A stretch of 39,887 bases of DNA from Myxococcales bacterium. GTDB lineage: Bacteria > Myxococcota_A > Polyangia > Polyangiales > Polyangiaceae. Shown here piece after piece: positions 31,036-38,880 of this stretch. Every line of letters starts with the position of its first letter. Position 1 is the first letter of the stretch. A program made the translations under genes and the position numbers. The DNA lies in contig JAHFDY010000013.1 of assembly GCA_023248735.1 (NCBI GenBank), positions 1-39,887 of the forward strand, read 5' to 3'. Below the pieces are notes generated by a model that worked only from the letters and a program-made list of their open reading frames with translations, was not told where the DNA came from and made no database searches.

Positions 31036-32478
31036 GTGCAAGGTACACAAGGCAGCAGATTCGGGGCGACTCGAGTTACGATCCCTCCCGTGCACCTAAC
31101 GGCCTTTGGAGCTGCGATTTCCCTTTCGATACTTTTGTTGCCACACGAGGCATCGGCTCGAGTCGCGCCTCATCCCAGGGTCGACGGCGCCGCGCTCGCT
31201 CAAGTGACGGTGACCGGGCCGTCATACCCAAAGGGTAAGTTAATTGACTGGTCGACTTTGAGCACGACTGTCGTCAAGGAGGGGCTCTACACGCTGCGTG
31301 CTTGGGTGCCCGCGGGTGGTCTCATCGACGCGGCGGAAATCCCTGCGTGCGCGGTGCGTAAGCGCATCCTACTTGATGGCAAGCAAGTAGCGTCGCCCGA
31401 GCGCGCTCCGGCGATCGTACAACTGGGCGGACGAGGTGGTCATGACCTTGCCGTTGAAGTGAACGTATCGAGCTACGAGAATCGCATCGCGTGTGGCGAT
31501 TCCATTCGCGTTGGCGCGACCGTGGGTTCGCGCGAGGGTTGGACCTCGTTTCGCTACGCCAGCGACGATCGCAAAGCGGGTGGAGGCCAGGCGGCGATCT
31601 TCGTTCCACGCGGCCACGACCTTACCAAGCCATCGGTGGCGCTCGTTGGCCTCCATCCATGGAATGGCGACATGTGGACCTACGCAGCCTATGAGGAGCT
31701 CGCCAGCGAGGCCAACGCGCGCAACGTCGTTCTTATTTTGCCTCCGGGATTGGGAAACTCCCTCTACGTAGCGAAGGCCGAGCGCGAGGTCATGAAAGCA
31801 CTCGAAGCTGCCACTGATGAAGTCGCACTCGACCAAGCCGCAATCGGCTTGTGGGGTGCGTCAATGGGTGGCGCGGGGGCAACGACCATTGGGTTTCACC
31901 ATCCCGACTTGTTCTCGATGGTTGTTAGCTATTTTGGCGATTCTAAATACTCCATGTCAAGTTACGTATCGAACATTCTCAAAGATGACGACGGGGCGAA
32001 AGCCGTCAATGCACTTGACGTTGTTGAAAACGCACGGAACCTGCCCGTATGGCTGATTCACGGAACGACCGACAAGGTCTCCTCGATAAAACAGAGCGAG
32101 ATCCTTGCGGCCGCGCTCAAGCAGCAGGGGTTTGACTTCGTGTTCGATAAGGAGCCAAACCGAGGTCATGAGGGCTCCCTCGTAGCTCAGTATTTGCGGC
32201 GCGTTGTGGAGCGTGCTGCAAAATCGCGAGTGCCTACCGTGAAACGCGTAACGTATCGATCGTTTCGCAACGATGACACCAGTGCTTACGGCGTGCACTT
32301 CCAACGCGCAAAAGGTGCAACCGAGGTCTTTGTCGACGTTGTGCGAAACGGGGATTCCGTGGTGATCAAACGTGCAGACGGAGTGGCGAAGGTCAGCTTC
32401 GATCCCGACGCATTCGGCGCAAAGACAAAGCTGAAAGTTGTGCGCGAATCTGGGGTGAAGGCAGAAGCAACTTGGTAG
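31036..32478 (+). CDS. Exported alpha/beta-hydrolase (esterase/depolymerase-like)
   Basis: A 480-residue protein from GTG 31036; GTG 31090 is an alternative that begins nearer the signal core (LTAFGAAISLSILLLPHEASA). Residues 45-180 form a beta-type N-terminal domain. The hydrolase domain then shows the oxyanion region LVGLHPWNGD (about 203-212), nucleophile Ser276 in GASMGG, Asp346 in IHGTTD and His378 in RGHEGS. That is a complete Ser-Asp-His triad. A C-terminal beta segment of about 80 residues follows. It resembles extracellular esterases of the PHB-depolymerase/feruloyl-esterase type; the substrate is unknown. The next gene starts 13 bases after the stop and is probably co-transcribed. 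Confidence 0.86.
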   Translation: MQGTQGSRFGATRVTIPPVHLTAFGAAISLSILLLPHEASARVAPHPRVDGAALAQVTVTGPSYPKGKLIDWSTLSTTVVKEGLYTLRAWVPAGGLIDAAEIPACAVRKRILLDGKQVASPERAPAIVQLGGRGGHDLAVEVNVSSYENRIACGDSIRVGATVGSREGWTSFRYASDDRKAGGGQAAIFVPRGHDLTKPSVALVGLHPWNGDMWTYAAYEELASEANARNVVLILPPGLGNSLYVAKAEREVMKALEAATDEVALDQAAIGLWGASMGGAGATTIGFHHPDLFSMVVSYFGDSKYSMSSYVSNILKDDDGAKAVNALDVVENARNLPVWLIHGTTDKVSSIKQSEILAAALKQQGFDFVFDKEPNRGHEGSLVAQYLRRVVERAAKSRVPTVKRVTYRSFRNDDTSAYGVHFQRAKGATEVFVDVVRNGDSVVIKRADGVAKVSFDPDAFGAKTKLKVVRESGVKAEATW

Positions 32479-32491
32479 CTTGGTGCGTTCG

Positions 32492-33880
32492 ATGAACAAT
32501 GAGCGCGTACTTCGCCTGACCATCGTCACGTCGATCGCGTCGCTTCTGGTTGCGGCGCTCTCCTTGCGGCTCGGATCGCCTGCCGAAGGCGTCGGAGCGC
32601 GCGTGTTCGCAACAGCGGTTTCAGGCGATCGCGCCGTCGTTCAGGTTCAGGTGATGCGGAGTGAGAAGGTTCTCGTCTTTGGTGTGCCCGATGCAAAGAT
32701 CGACGTGCGCCTCGATGGCCAAAAGGTCGCGCAAGCTACGACCGACGCAGAAGGTGTCGCATACGCACGCTTCCCGGTGAAAGCAGGTACTCATAAAGTT
32801 CAGGTACTTGACGATAAAGGAGAGGTCATCGGCGAGTCCGGCTACGCTTGGCGAGAATCAGCAGGCTGCGCGGAACCGATCGAGTGGCCAGAAGGCCGCG
32901 AGCGTCCTTCGGCAACAGCGATGCGCGTTGAAGGCGATTCAGGTCAGGCGCTCGCGATGGACGTCGCGCTTTTTGGTGACGCACTTTCGGCAACATTCGG
33001 CACGCAATCGTTCGTGCGCGTCTTCGACAAGGCAAGCGGCAAAGGGGCCTCCGGCGCCACCCTGGAGCTCGAAGGCGAAGGCGCAACGGTCCTTCCTTCT
33101 TCACTTCAGACCCGAGAAAATGGCGTTGCGACTTTTGCGATCAATCCGAGTTACCATTCAGTCGTCCTTCGCGTGAGCGCGACCGTTGACGGGCAAAAAA
33201 CGGACTTCATGGCGAGCCTTCCCGTTGCTCCTGCCGCCGGAGACATCGAGCTTGAGCCAACCATCGCCGAGCGTACCGTCGTACGTGGGCACGCGCGTTA
33301 CGCGACGGGTCACGCTACCGCATACCTCGAAGTCGTTCGTGGCAGCGCGCTCGTTCACGCTGAGGCGTTCCCACTCGAAAAGACGGCAAAGGGGAGCGCG
33401 CACACCTTTATTTTGCCAGAGCTCGACGCGGGCCTCTATTGGGTTTTTCTATCGACGAGCCCGAACGGCGCAGACGCACCGCCACTGACGCTGCGAGCGC
33501 AGCCCCTTTTGGTCGGCCGCGATCTTCAGCCGCTATCGCGCGCGTACGCGCTGTGTGGCAAATCGATGCCCAACGATCGTGACGAAGCACTGATGCGCGC
33601 GCCACGGCCTCTTGTGGTGAGAAAAATGATCACAGACGGTATCATTTCACGCGGCACGGTCATTCGCGCGCGATCGGCGACTGCAAAGCGCGTTGCGGTG
33701 GGTGCCCTCTTGTCAGCGGTTGCGCTGAACTTGGCGGCCGTCCTTTTGCTTGGACGCAAGTCGCGATCTGCGCTGGACATCAGCATTGCGCGGTCAAGTC
33801 GTTGGGGGCTTGCCGCGGGCGTGGGACTCGCGGCATTGTTACTCGCGGTGATCGCAGGACTCATCGCAGGAGCCGACTAG
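32492..33880 (+). CDS. Membrane-anchored protein with carboxypeptidase-regulatory-like beta domains
   Basis: A 462-residue protein. ATG 32492 is preferred; GTG 32483 and TTG 32480 are also in frame. An N-terminal hydrophobic segment (LTIVTSIASLLVAALSL) is a signal anchor or signal peptide. Next comes a beta domain with VPDAKIDVRLDGQKVAQATTDAEGVAYARFPVKAG, the CarboxypepD-reg/Big-like pattern. A similar module follows at about 160-260 (ATLELEGEG...TRENGVATFAI). The C-terminus has two TM segments (about 400-418 and 440-460) with a basic loop between. No catalytic motif is seen. It lies 13 bases after the hydrolase gene and may hold or present it at the membrane; that is inference from context. 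Confidence 0.78.
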   Translation: MNNERVLRLTIVTSIASLLVAALSLRLGSPAEGVGARVFATAVSGDRAVVQVQVMRSEKVLVFGVPDAKIDVRLDGQKVAQATTDAEGVAYARFPVKAGTHKVQVLDDKGEVIGESGYAWRESAGCAEPIEWPEGRERPSATAMRVEGDSGQALAMDVALFGDALSATFGTQSFVRVFDKASGKGASGATLELEGEGATVLPSSLQTRENGVATFAINPSYHSVVLRVSATVDGQKTDFMASLPVAPAAGDIELEPTIAERTVVRGHARYATGHATAYLEVVRGSALVHAEAFPLEKTAKGSAHTFILPELDAGLYWVFLSTSPNGADAPPLTLRAQPLLVGRDLQPLSRAYALCGKSMPNDRDEALMRAPRPLVVRKMITDGIISRGTVIRARSATAKRVAVGALLSAVALNLAAVLLLGRKSRSALDISIARSSRWGLAAGVGLAALLLAVIAGLIAGAD

Positions 33881-33908
33881 TTCCTTGACCGGGCGCAATG
33901 AACAAGTG

Positions 33909-35117
33909 CTATGTCCCGGACGGTGTCTGCGGATTCGTTGGTACCTTCCCGTTGGGATCATTGGGCGGAAGGTATGCACGCAAAAGCGGCGACCGCGTCA
34001 CGACGCGCACTTGTGAAGGCGATACGACCTTCGTCGTGTTCGTCAGCCAGCGAAACATGAGGTTATTGGCGTCAGCGCAGTCTTCGCGTTTCGTCGTCCA
34101 CGCACACGTCGGCGTATCTGGATAGGGATCTTCAGACGCGTCATCGGTTGTATAAGGCAGACCGACCGCGCGTCCGAATCCTTGGAGCATGTGGAGGACG
34201 TCGGTCTCCAATTGACCGTCAACATGTTGAACCAAGACGTTCATCAAGTTTGCGTCTGCATATCCGATCGAAGCTGGCGAGCGCGGGACCACTACGGAAG
34301 GCGTCTCACCGTTCGAGAACACCATGTAGAGCGCTTGAGCGTTGAGCTCACCGCTCGCCCAGTTTTCGAGCGATGTGCCTTCGGGCACGTCGTGAAAAAC
34401 GATCGTTCCGCGATCGATATTGAACCAATTCTTGAGGCTCGCGAAAAAAAGGTTCAGGCGAAATTGCATCGAACTGTCGGTGAAGGCGTTTGATGCGGAC
34501 AGCGCGTGGCGCACGGCAGGGTCGCTAATGGTTGTGCCTTCTGGAATGAAGACGTGTAGGTCGAGGGCGCTGCCCGCGTAACTCCCGCCCGGAATGGTCT
34601 GCAACATCGCTCGAACGCGCCATCGGGCAGGCGTGTTGACTTTCAACGAAATTGACCATGCGCCGCACTCGAGCGCGGCGTCGGTGACCGCGTGGAGTGG
34701 GATCGCGGCGGTGGTAATTCGTGACTCGAGCTCGTGTTGAGCGGTTCCGGAGGAGCCGGCAATCCTCCCATTCGAGAGAACCACCGAACCAGAAGGACTC
34801 TTGACCGTCTCGAACCTCGCGCTTCCTTCGCTCCCTTCTGCAATAAGAGAGATTCCTACCGTGTCGGGTGGAACGTTGAGGATGAAGGTCTCATCCGAAG
34901 AAAACTCACCCAGAGTCACCCGCGTTGCCGCGACGAGGTCCGGCAAGTTGGGCACGCGCTCTGCGGTGCTGCCGCTGTCACGGCCCGCCGTCGAGGAGTG
35001 TTCTTGGGACCCTTCAGATGGCGTCTCGCCACCACCCGGACTGTCACCCGTCCCTCCGCTGCACGCAACGAAGCAAGACGTGGCTAGAGCCAGAAGGCCC
35101 CGTCTTGCATGCGCCAT
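33909..35117 (-). CDS. Lipoprotein resembling a pappalysin-type metalloprotease, active site lost
   Basis: A 402-residue protein. ATG 35117 gives a clean lipoprotein signal (MAHARRGLLALATSCFVAC); ATG 35141 would add eight residues. A Ser/Gly/Glu-rich linker is followed by a beta domain (about 70-180) and a C-terminal region with the layout of myxobacterial M43/pappalysin-like proteases: LDLHVFIPEG, then the would-be zinc site, then DPYPDTPTC, CADANNLMF and SPSQVRVVTRSPLL. The place where HExxHxxGxxH should stand reads QGFGRAVGLPY. Only the Gly of xxG remains; Q, G, R and Y replace the H, E, H and H. It should therefore not bind zinc or cleave peptide bonds. It converges with the upstream plus-strand gene and is divergent from the small lipoprotein gene. 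Confidence 0.8.
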   Translation of the reverse strand: MAHARRGLLALATSCFVACSGGTGDSPGGGETPSEGSQEHSSTAGRDSGSTAERVPNLPDLVAATRVTLGEFSSDETFILNVPPDTVGISLIAEGSEGSARFETVKSPSGSVVLSNGRIAGSSGTAQHELESRITTAAIPLHAVTDAALECGAWSISLKVNTPARWRVRAMLQTIPGGSYAGSALDLHVFIPEGTTISDPAVRHALSASNAFTDSSMQFRLNLFFASLKNWFNIDRGTIVFHDVPEGTSLENWASGELNAQALYMVFSNGETPSVVVPRSPASIGYADANLMNVLVQHVDGQLETDVLHMLQGFGRAVGLPYTTDDASEDPYPDTPTCAWTTKREDCADANNLMFRWLTNTTKVVSPSQVRVVTRSPLLRAYLPPNDPNGKVPTNPQTPSGT

Positions 35118-35251
35118 CTGTAGATGGAGTGCACGGCCCATTCGAATGGAACTACGACCGACCGAAACTCGGACATAAGGCCCGCATTTGTCCTCGCTCG
35201 CGAAGTTGCCGCCTAATGAGGCGGGCGTGGTATCAACGGAGGGACGTGTGG

Positions 35252-35764
35252 ATGAGCTCTCGCAGCGGTTTTCTCCTTATCTGCGTCGCGACGATGTCGT
35301 GTGCACCTGCCGCCTTCTCGGGGCACGAATACAACGACGGACACGTTCGGTTTGCCTTGCCGTCGCTCCCCCCCGAATACGAGCGTATTGACGTGTCGAC
35401 CGCCTCACTTGCGTTCCACGATCGTTCGGATCGTGCCTCGATTCTGATCAACGTGCGTTGCGAAGCACGCGACGAAGACACCCCTCTTTCCGCCCTAACG
35501 AATCATCTGCTTATGGGAACGACTGAACGCGATTTTCGCACGCAAGAGGTCGAACCGTGGAGTGGCCGAGAAGCGCAGCACTCGCTTGTCACCGCGAAGC
35601 TCGACGGCGTGCGCATGCTGTATGACATGTTCGTCGCCAAGAAGGACGGATGCCTCTACGACTTCGTGTACGTGGCCAGTCCGGAGGCACCTGAAGCTGG
35701 CCAACGTCAGTTCGAGACCCTGTTCCGCACCGCGCGGGTCCTGCACGGGGCTGGACGTCAATGA
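35252..35764 (+). CDS. Small lipoprotein preceding mlaE, DcrB/PsbP-like fold suspected
   Basis: A 170-residue exported protein. GGAGGG sits 8 bases before ATG 35252, which fixes the start; a GTG at 35246 is too close to the site. The signal ends ICVATMSC, a lipobox-like site. The mature part (GHVRFALPSLPPEYERIDVS ... GCLYDFVYVASPE...FETLFRTARV) has the alternating beta/alpha pattern ending in a conserved F..L..T/S helix of the DcrB/PsbP group. The assignment is tentative. The stop overlaps the mlaE start as ATGA, so the two are translationally coupled and may act together in the envelope. Confidence 0.8.
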   Translation: MSSRSGFLLICVATMSCAPAAFSGHEYNDGHVRFALPSLPPEYERIDVSTASLAFHDRSDRASILINVRCEARDEDTPLSALTNHLLMGTTERDFRTQEVEPWSGREAQHSLVTAKLDGVRMLYDMFVAKKDGCLYDFVYVASPEAPEAGQRQFETLFRTARVLHGAGRQ

Positions 35765-36630
35765 GCGAAGGTCCGCCCTCAAAAGCAATCCCGCTAAACG
35801 AACCCCCATCTTCGCGTCGAGCGCCCATGTCGGAGCGAAGGCCACCGCTGGAGCCACTTCTCAAGACGCCGCCCTTTCGAGTCTTCATCGAGTCGATTGG
35901 CGACATCGGCGTACTCACCATCGATATGGTCAAGTCGATTGCTCGCCGTCCCTTTGAGGTCAATTCGACGATTTATCAAATTGAGCAACTTGGGTTACGA
36001 TCCGTCGCGATCGTCGCTGTGACCAGCATGTTCATTGGCATGGTCATGTGCGTCCAGTTCGCCTATGGGCTCAAACGTTTCGGCGGTATCGAGTACATCC
36101 CTCGCGTCATCGTTCTCTCCTTTCTGCGCGAACTGGGTCCGACGCTCACGTCGGTCATCGTTGGTGCACGTATCGGAAGCGGTATGGCGGCCGAAGTCGG
36201 GGCCATGAACGTGACCGAGCAAGTCGACGCGATTCGCGCGCTCGGAGCCGACCCGGCGAAGAAATTGGTGCTCCCACGCGTGGCGGCCGCAATCATTGCG
36301 CTACCTCTGCTCAGTGTGATCGCCGACGTCGTGGGCATTCTCGGAGCCGCCTTCGTGTGTGCGATCGAGTTCAACATGTCGCCCATGTTCTTTTTCAGAA
36401 ACGCGCTCGAGGTTACGCGCCTGTGGGACCTCTTTGCGGGGCTCCTTAAGACCCCGGTATTCGGCTTCCTCATTGCGATCATCGGTTGTCACTTCGGGCT
36501 CAACACCCGAGACGGCACACAAGGAGTGGGTCAAAGTACGACGCGCACGGTTGTTCATGTGTGCATATCGATTCTCGTCGCAGATTTCTTTCTCACGAGG
36601 GTGCTGCTCGCCATCGGCGACATGGGCTGA
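35761..36630 (+). CDS. mlaE: MlaE-family ABC transporter permease
   Basis: A 289-residue protein from ATG 35761 with a Pro-rich N-terminal extension of about 30 residues. Family hallmarks include QIEQLGLRSVAIV (interfacial helix), MFIGMVMCVQ, RELGPTLTSVIVGARIGSGMAAEVGAM (about 115-141, the most conserved block of PF02405) and EQVDAIRALGADP (the coupling helix to the ATPase). Five to six TM helices follow the usual plan. MlaE forms the membrane part of the MlaFEDB phospholipid transporter that maintains outer-membrane asymmetry. The MlaF ATPase and MlaD/MCE subunits are not adjacent in the window, so they must be encoded elsewhere. Assignment of the symbol is by family. Confidence 0.92.
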   Translation: MSEGPPSKAIPLNEPPSSRRAPMSERRPPLEPLLKTPPFRVFIESIGDIGVLTIDMVKSIARRPFEVNSTIYQIEQLGLRSVAIVAVTSMFIGMVMCVQFAYGLKRFGGIEYIPRVIVLSFLRELGPTLTSVIVGARIGSGMAAEVGAMNVTEQVDAIRALGADPAKKLVLPRVAAAIIALPLLSVIADVVGILGAAFVCAIEFNMSPMFFFRNALEVTRLWDLFAGLLKTPVFGFLIAIIGCHFGLNTRDGTQGVGQSTTRTVVHVCISILVADFFLTRVLLAIGDMG

Positions 36631-36677
36631 GTAGAACTCTCATCGGCGCGTGTCATACTCAGTCGTAAGGAGATCAC

Positions 36678-37130
36678 GTGCCCACCTCGCAACCGCCGGA
36701 GCCAGCTGTGCTTTCGCTCGAGGCCGTGAATTCGCTTATCCCAAAGTTGCAGCCTTTGGTGCAGGAGCAGTTACGAATGCGAGCCGAAATCGAATCGGCG
36801 CTTCGCAGGCTGGCCAATGAGCTCGGCGACGTTCCAAACGCAATCGTCATTGCGGTGGGCGACTCCGCCGATCTTCGAACGCTGAAACGAGATCTCGTCG
36901 AACGGATCGAGCGCTACCGTGACGGCTGGCGACGGGTCGAGTTGATGGGCGGCGTTATCAAGGACGCGCGTTCGGGTCTCATCGACTTCTACGGTCGCGT
37001 TGAAGGGAGGCTCGTTTGGCTGTGCTGGAAGATCGGCGAGGACGAAGTCACGCACTATCATGCTCTGAACGAGGGCTTCAGCGCGCGCAAGGAGCTGAAA
37101 GAGAGCATCAGAATTCGGATGATGAATTAG
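36678..37130 (+). CDS. DUF2203 family protein
   Basis: A 150-residue soluble protein. GTG 36678 has a strong site, TAAGGAGATCAC, so the start is firm. The core matches DUF2203: LSLEAVNSLIPKLQPLVQEQ at the start, GGVIKDARSGLIDFYGRVEGR (about 91-111), and VWLCWKIGEDEVTHYHALNEGF (about 113-134), with Asp98 and His126/His128 as possible metal or substrate residues. The family's function is unknown. It follows mlaE by 47 bases, but its strong ribosome site suggests it can be translated independently. Confidence 0.88.
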   Translation: MPTSQPPEPAVLSLEAVNSLIPKLQPLVQEQLRMRAEIESALRRLANELGDVPNAIVIAVGDSADLRTLKRDLVERIERYRDGWRRVELMGGVIKDARSGLIDFYGRVEGRLVWLCWKIGEDEVTHYHALNEGFSARKELKESIRIRMMN

Positions 37131-37151
37131 GCCTGTCGTTGAATGCCTCGG

Positions 37152-37181
37152 TAGGCGCGCAGGATGAGGGCGACGCGCCTA
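37152..37181. terminator. Candidate bidirectional hairpin between DUF2203 gene and ahpD
   Basis: A perfect 8-bp inverted repeat TAGGCGCG / CGCGCCTA with a 14-base loop lies in the 48-base convergent gap, overlapping the ahpD stop. There is no T-run. The symmetric position between convergent genes suggests a bidirectional termination or transcription-pausing role. Confidence 0.35.
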
Positions 37182-37709
37182 ACCGACGAGCGCCGACGTA
37201 CCTGCGATCGCCGTCGCCAACGCTGTGATATTCGCGGCGATTCGGATCGCGTCGTACACCTGCTCTTCGGAGAGACCAGCTTTGACGACCGACTGCTCGT
37301 GCGATTCGACACACACTTCGCAGCCGTTGATGGCAGACACTGCGAGGGACATCAGTTCGAACGTCGCCTTTGTTGTGGCGGGCTGAGCGAGACGATTCAT
37401 ACGAAGGCGCGCCGGCTTCTCGGCGTAGTTTTTCTTGGCAAAATGGCGAAAGCGATAGAACACGTTGTTCATGGCCATGAGCGAGGCAGCTGCATACGCG
37501 TCGGCCACGAGTGCCGCCGTCGCGTGCTCGCCCGCGGCCGATTTGATATTCTCTACGAGCGTTACATTGCGAGAGGCGAATGCCGCGGCCAGCGCCACTC
37601 CCCACCGCTGCTCGTTGTCGATAGAGAGCGCTCCGGTGAGAAGGGACTGCACATTGAGCTTGATGTCTTTCGCGGGCTCAGGGAGCACGAGCAAGTCGTC
37701 GAGTGCCAT
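37179..37709 (-). CDS. ahpD: Alkylhydroperoxidase AhpD
   Basis: A 176-residue protein. ATG 37709 has GAGGTG 6-7 bases upstream; a GTG at 37718 lacks a site. The active-site helix reads ELMSLAVSAINGCEVCVESH. Counting from this start, the residues fall at Glu118, Cys130, Cys133 and His137, the same numbers as in Mycobacterium tuberculosis AhpD. AhpD reduces AhpC using dihydrolipoamide-linked electrons from the 2-oxoacid dehydrogenase machinery. It lies 31 bases downstream of ahpC, supporting a functional pair. Confidence 0.93.
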   Translation of the reverse strand: MALDDLLVLPEPAKDIKLNVQSLLTGALSIDNEQRWGVALAAAFASRNVTLVENIKSAAGEHATAALVADAYAAASLMAMNNVFYRFRHFAKKNYAEKPARLRMNRLAQPATTKATFELMSLAVSAINGCEVCVESHEQSVVKAGLSEEQVYDAIRIAANITALATAIAGTSALVG

Positions 37710-37740
37710 GACATTCACCTCTAGTCTTGTTTGTTTGCGA

Positions 37741-38274
37741 TCAACCGAGGGTTGGCTCGCCCTTCTTCCAATTGCATGGGCAAAGTTCGTCGGTCTGAAG
37801 CGCGTCGAGGGTACGCGTGAATTCGCTCACGTTGCGACCGACGGAAAGATCGTAGACGCTTGCGTGTCGAATGATCCCATTCGGATCAACGATGAACGTC
37901 GCACGAAGGGCAACGCCGTCCTGTTTGTGAAGGACGCCAAGTGCGGCTGAGAGCTCGCGCTTGGTATCGGCGACCATCGGGAACGGCAGGTTCTTGAGAT
38001 CGGGATGATTGTTCCGCCATGCAAGGTGGACAAAGTGCGTATCCGTGCTCACGCCGAGGACGACTGAGTCGCGATCGGCGAACGCCTGGTGCTGCTTGCC
38101 GAATTCGGCGATCTCAGTCGGGCAGATGAACGTGAAGTCCATGGGCCAGAAAAAGACGACCTTCCACTTGCCGGGAAAGTCACCGTTGCTGATGGTCTTG
38201 AATTCTTTGCCTTTTTCGAGGCTAACGACCGACTGAAGGCTGAACTCCGGAAATTTGTCACCGACACTGAGCAT
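37741..38274 (-). CDS. ahpC: Alkyl hydroperoxide reductase AhpC (AhpD-coupled type)
   Basis: A 177-residue peroxiredoxin. ATG 38274 is preceded by AAGGAG. The peroxidatic Cys51 is in DFTFICPTEI. The C-terminal LCPCNW carries two Cys (165 and 167), the three-Cys pattern of mycobacterial AhpC (61, 174, 176), unlike the enterobacterial AhpC/AhpF pair. It reduces hydrogen peroxide, organic hydroperoxides and peroxynitrite in the cytoplasm. The neighbouring ahpD provides the reductant. Regulation by the upstream PerR-like gene is likely, since a motif shared with the perR upstream region lies 29-48 bases before the ATG. Confidence 0.95.
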   Translation of the reverse strand: MLSVGDKFPEFSLQSVVSLEKGKEFKTISNGDFPGKWKVVFFWPMDFTFICPTEIAEFGKQHQAFADRDSVVLGVSTDTHFVHLAWRNNHPDLKNLPFPMVADTKRELSAALGVLHKQDGVALRATFIVDPNGIIRHASVYDLSVGRNVSEFTRTLDALQTDELCPCNWKKGEPTLG

Positions 38275-38302
38275 TTTGATTCTCCTTGATTAACGAAACT
38301 TA

Positions 38303-38322
38303 GAGCACGTCGAGTTTTAGAC
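38303..38322 (-). promoter_or_regulatory. Candidate PerR-family operator upstream of ahpC
   Basis: On the minus strand this reads GTCTAAAACTCGACGTGCTC. A near-identical sequence, GTCTAAAATTCGACGTTGTC, stands upstream of the Fur-family gene (17 of 20 positions shared). The site is 29-48 bases before the ahpC start, where a repressor could block transcription. Confidence 0.55.
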
Positions 38323-38386
38323 CGATTCCAGCACCTCGTTGCGCAAAGAAACGCGTGCGCAAAAACTGGGGACTTCGTCGCCAGTA

Positions 38387-38788
38387 CTAGCGCTTCCGCT
38401 TGCCGCGAAGCACCACTTGATATTCGTTCACTTGAAAGCCACGCAGAGCGTTCACCTTCGACACCGAAAGGCTCTCCCACGGAATGTCGAAAATAGCGCC
38501 CGTCGATTCGTCGATAAAGTGGTGGTGCTTCTCGACCTTCGGATCGAAGACGACCTTGCCCTCGGCGAGGACGAGCTCGCGAAGGAGACCCTTCTTTACG
38601 AACGTGTTGAGCGTATTGTAAACGGTTGCGCGCGACACCATGGGGAAGCCCTCGCGCACGCGTTCGAACACTTGATCGGCCGATGGGTGCTCATCGGTAG
38701 CTAGCACGTATTTTGCGATGGCCACTCGCTGAGCCGAAGGCTGAATGCCTGCGGCTTCCAGAGTTGTCACCGGGTCGCGAGGTCGCAT
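38387..38788 (-). CDS. perR: Fur-family peroxide regulator, PerR-like, without structural zinc site
   Basis: A 133-residue regulator from ATG 38788. The winged helix (about 5-80) includes ISPQR-like QPSAQRVAIAKYV and VSRATVYNTLN. Metal ligands align one for one with Bacillus subtilis PerR at an offset of three: His34, Asp82, His88, His90 and Asp101 against His37, Asp85, His91, His93 and Asp104. Asp101 rather than Glu favours peroxide sensing by metal-catalysed His oxidation. The Cys pairs that bind structural zinc in most Fur proteins are replaced (FIDESTG for AICENCG), and no Cys is present at all. Its position upstream of ahpC-ahpD supports the role. Confidence 0.88.
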   Translation of the reverse strand: MRPRDPVTTLEAAGIQPSAQRVAIAKYVLATDEHPSADQVFERVREGFPMVSRATVYNTLNTFVKKGLLRELVLAEGKVVFDPKVEKHHHFIDESTGAIFDIPWESLSVSKVNALRGFQVNEYQVVLRGKRKR

Positions 38789-38792
38789 GAGA

Positions 38793-38821
38793 TTAGAATG
38801 CGTCTAAAATTCGACGTTGTC
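38793..38821. promoter_or_regulatory. Candidate perR operator/promoter region
   Basis: Just upstream of the perR ATG, the plus strand carries TTAGA-ATGCG-TCTAA (38793-38807), an inverted repeat that fits a 7-1-7 PerR-box layout (TTAGAAT-G-CGTCTAA), overlapping the 20-bp motif shared with ahpC (38802-38821). On the minus strand TTGACA (38818-38823) is a perfect -35 hexamer, and CATTCT 17 bases on is a weak -10. Binding here would shut off perR transcription, consistent with autoregulation. Confidence 0.55.
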
Positions 38822-38880
38822 AATAGTTCCGCAGCCCTCTTGCGTCATCCAAAGCGAAGGCACGCGTCGGCTCATCGAAG

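Noticed and set aside
32179-32193. tRNA D-arm-like TAGCTCAGT
   Set aside because: It sits inside the alpha/beta-hydrolase reading frame with no acceptor, anticodon or T-arm nearby.
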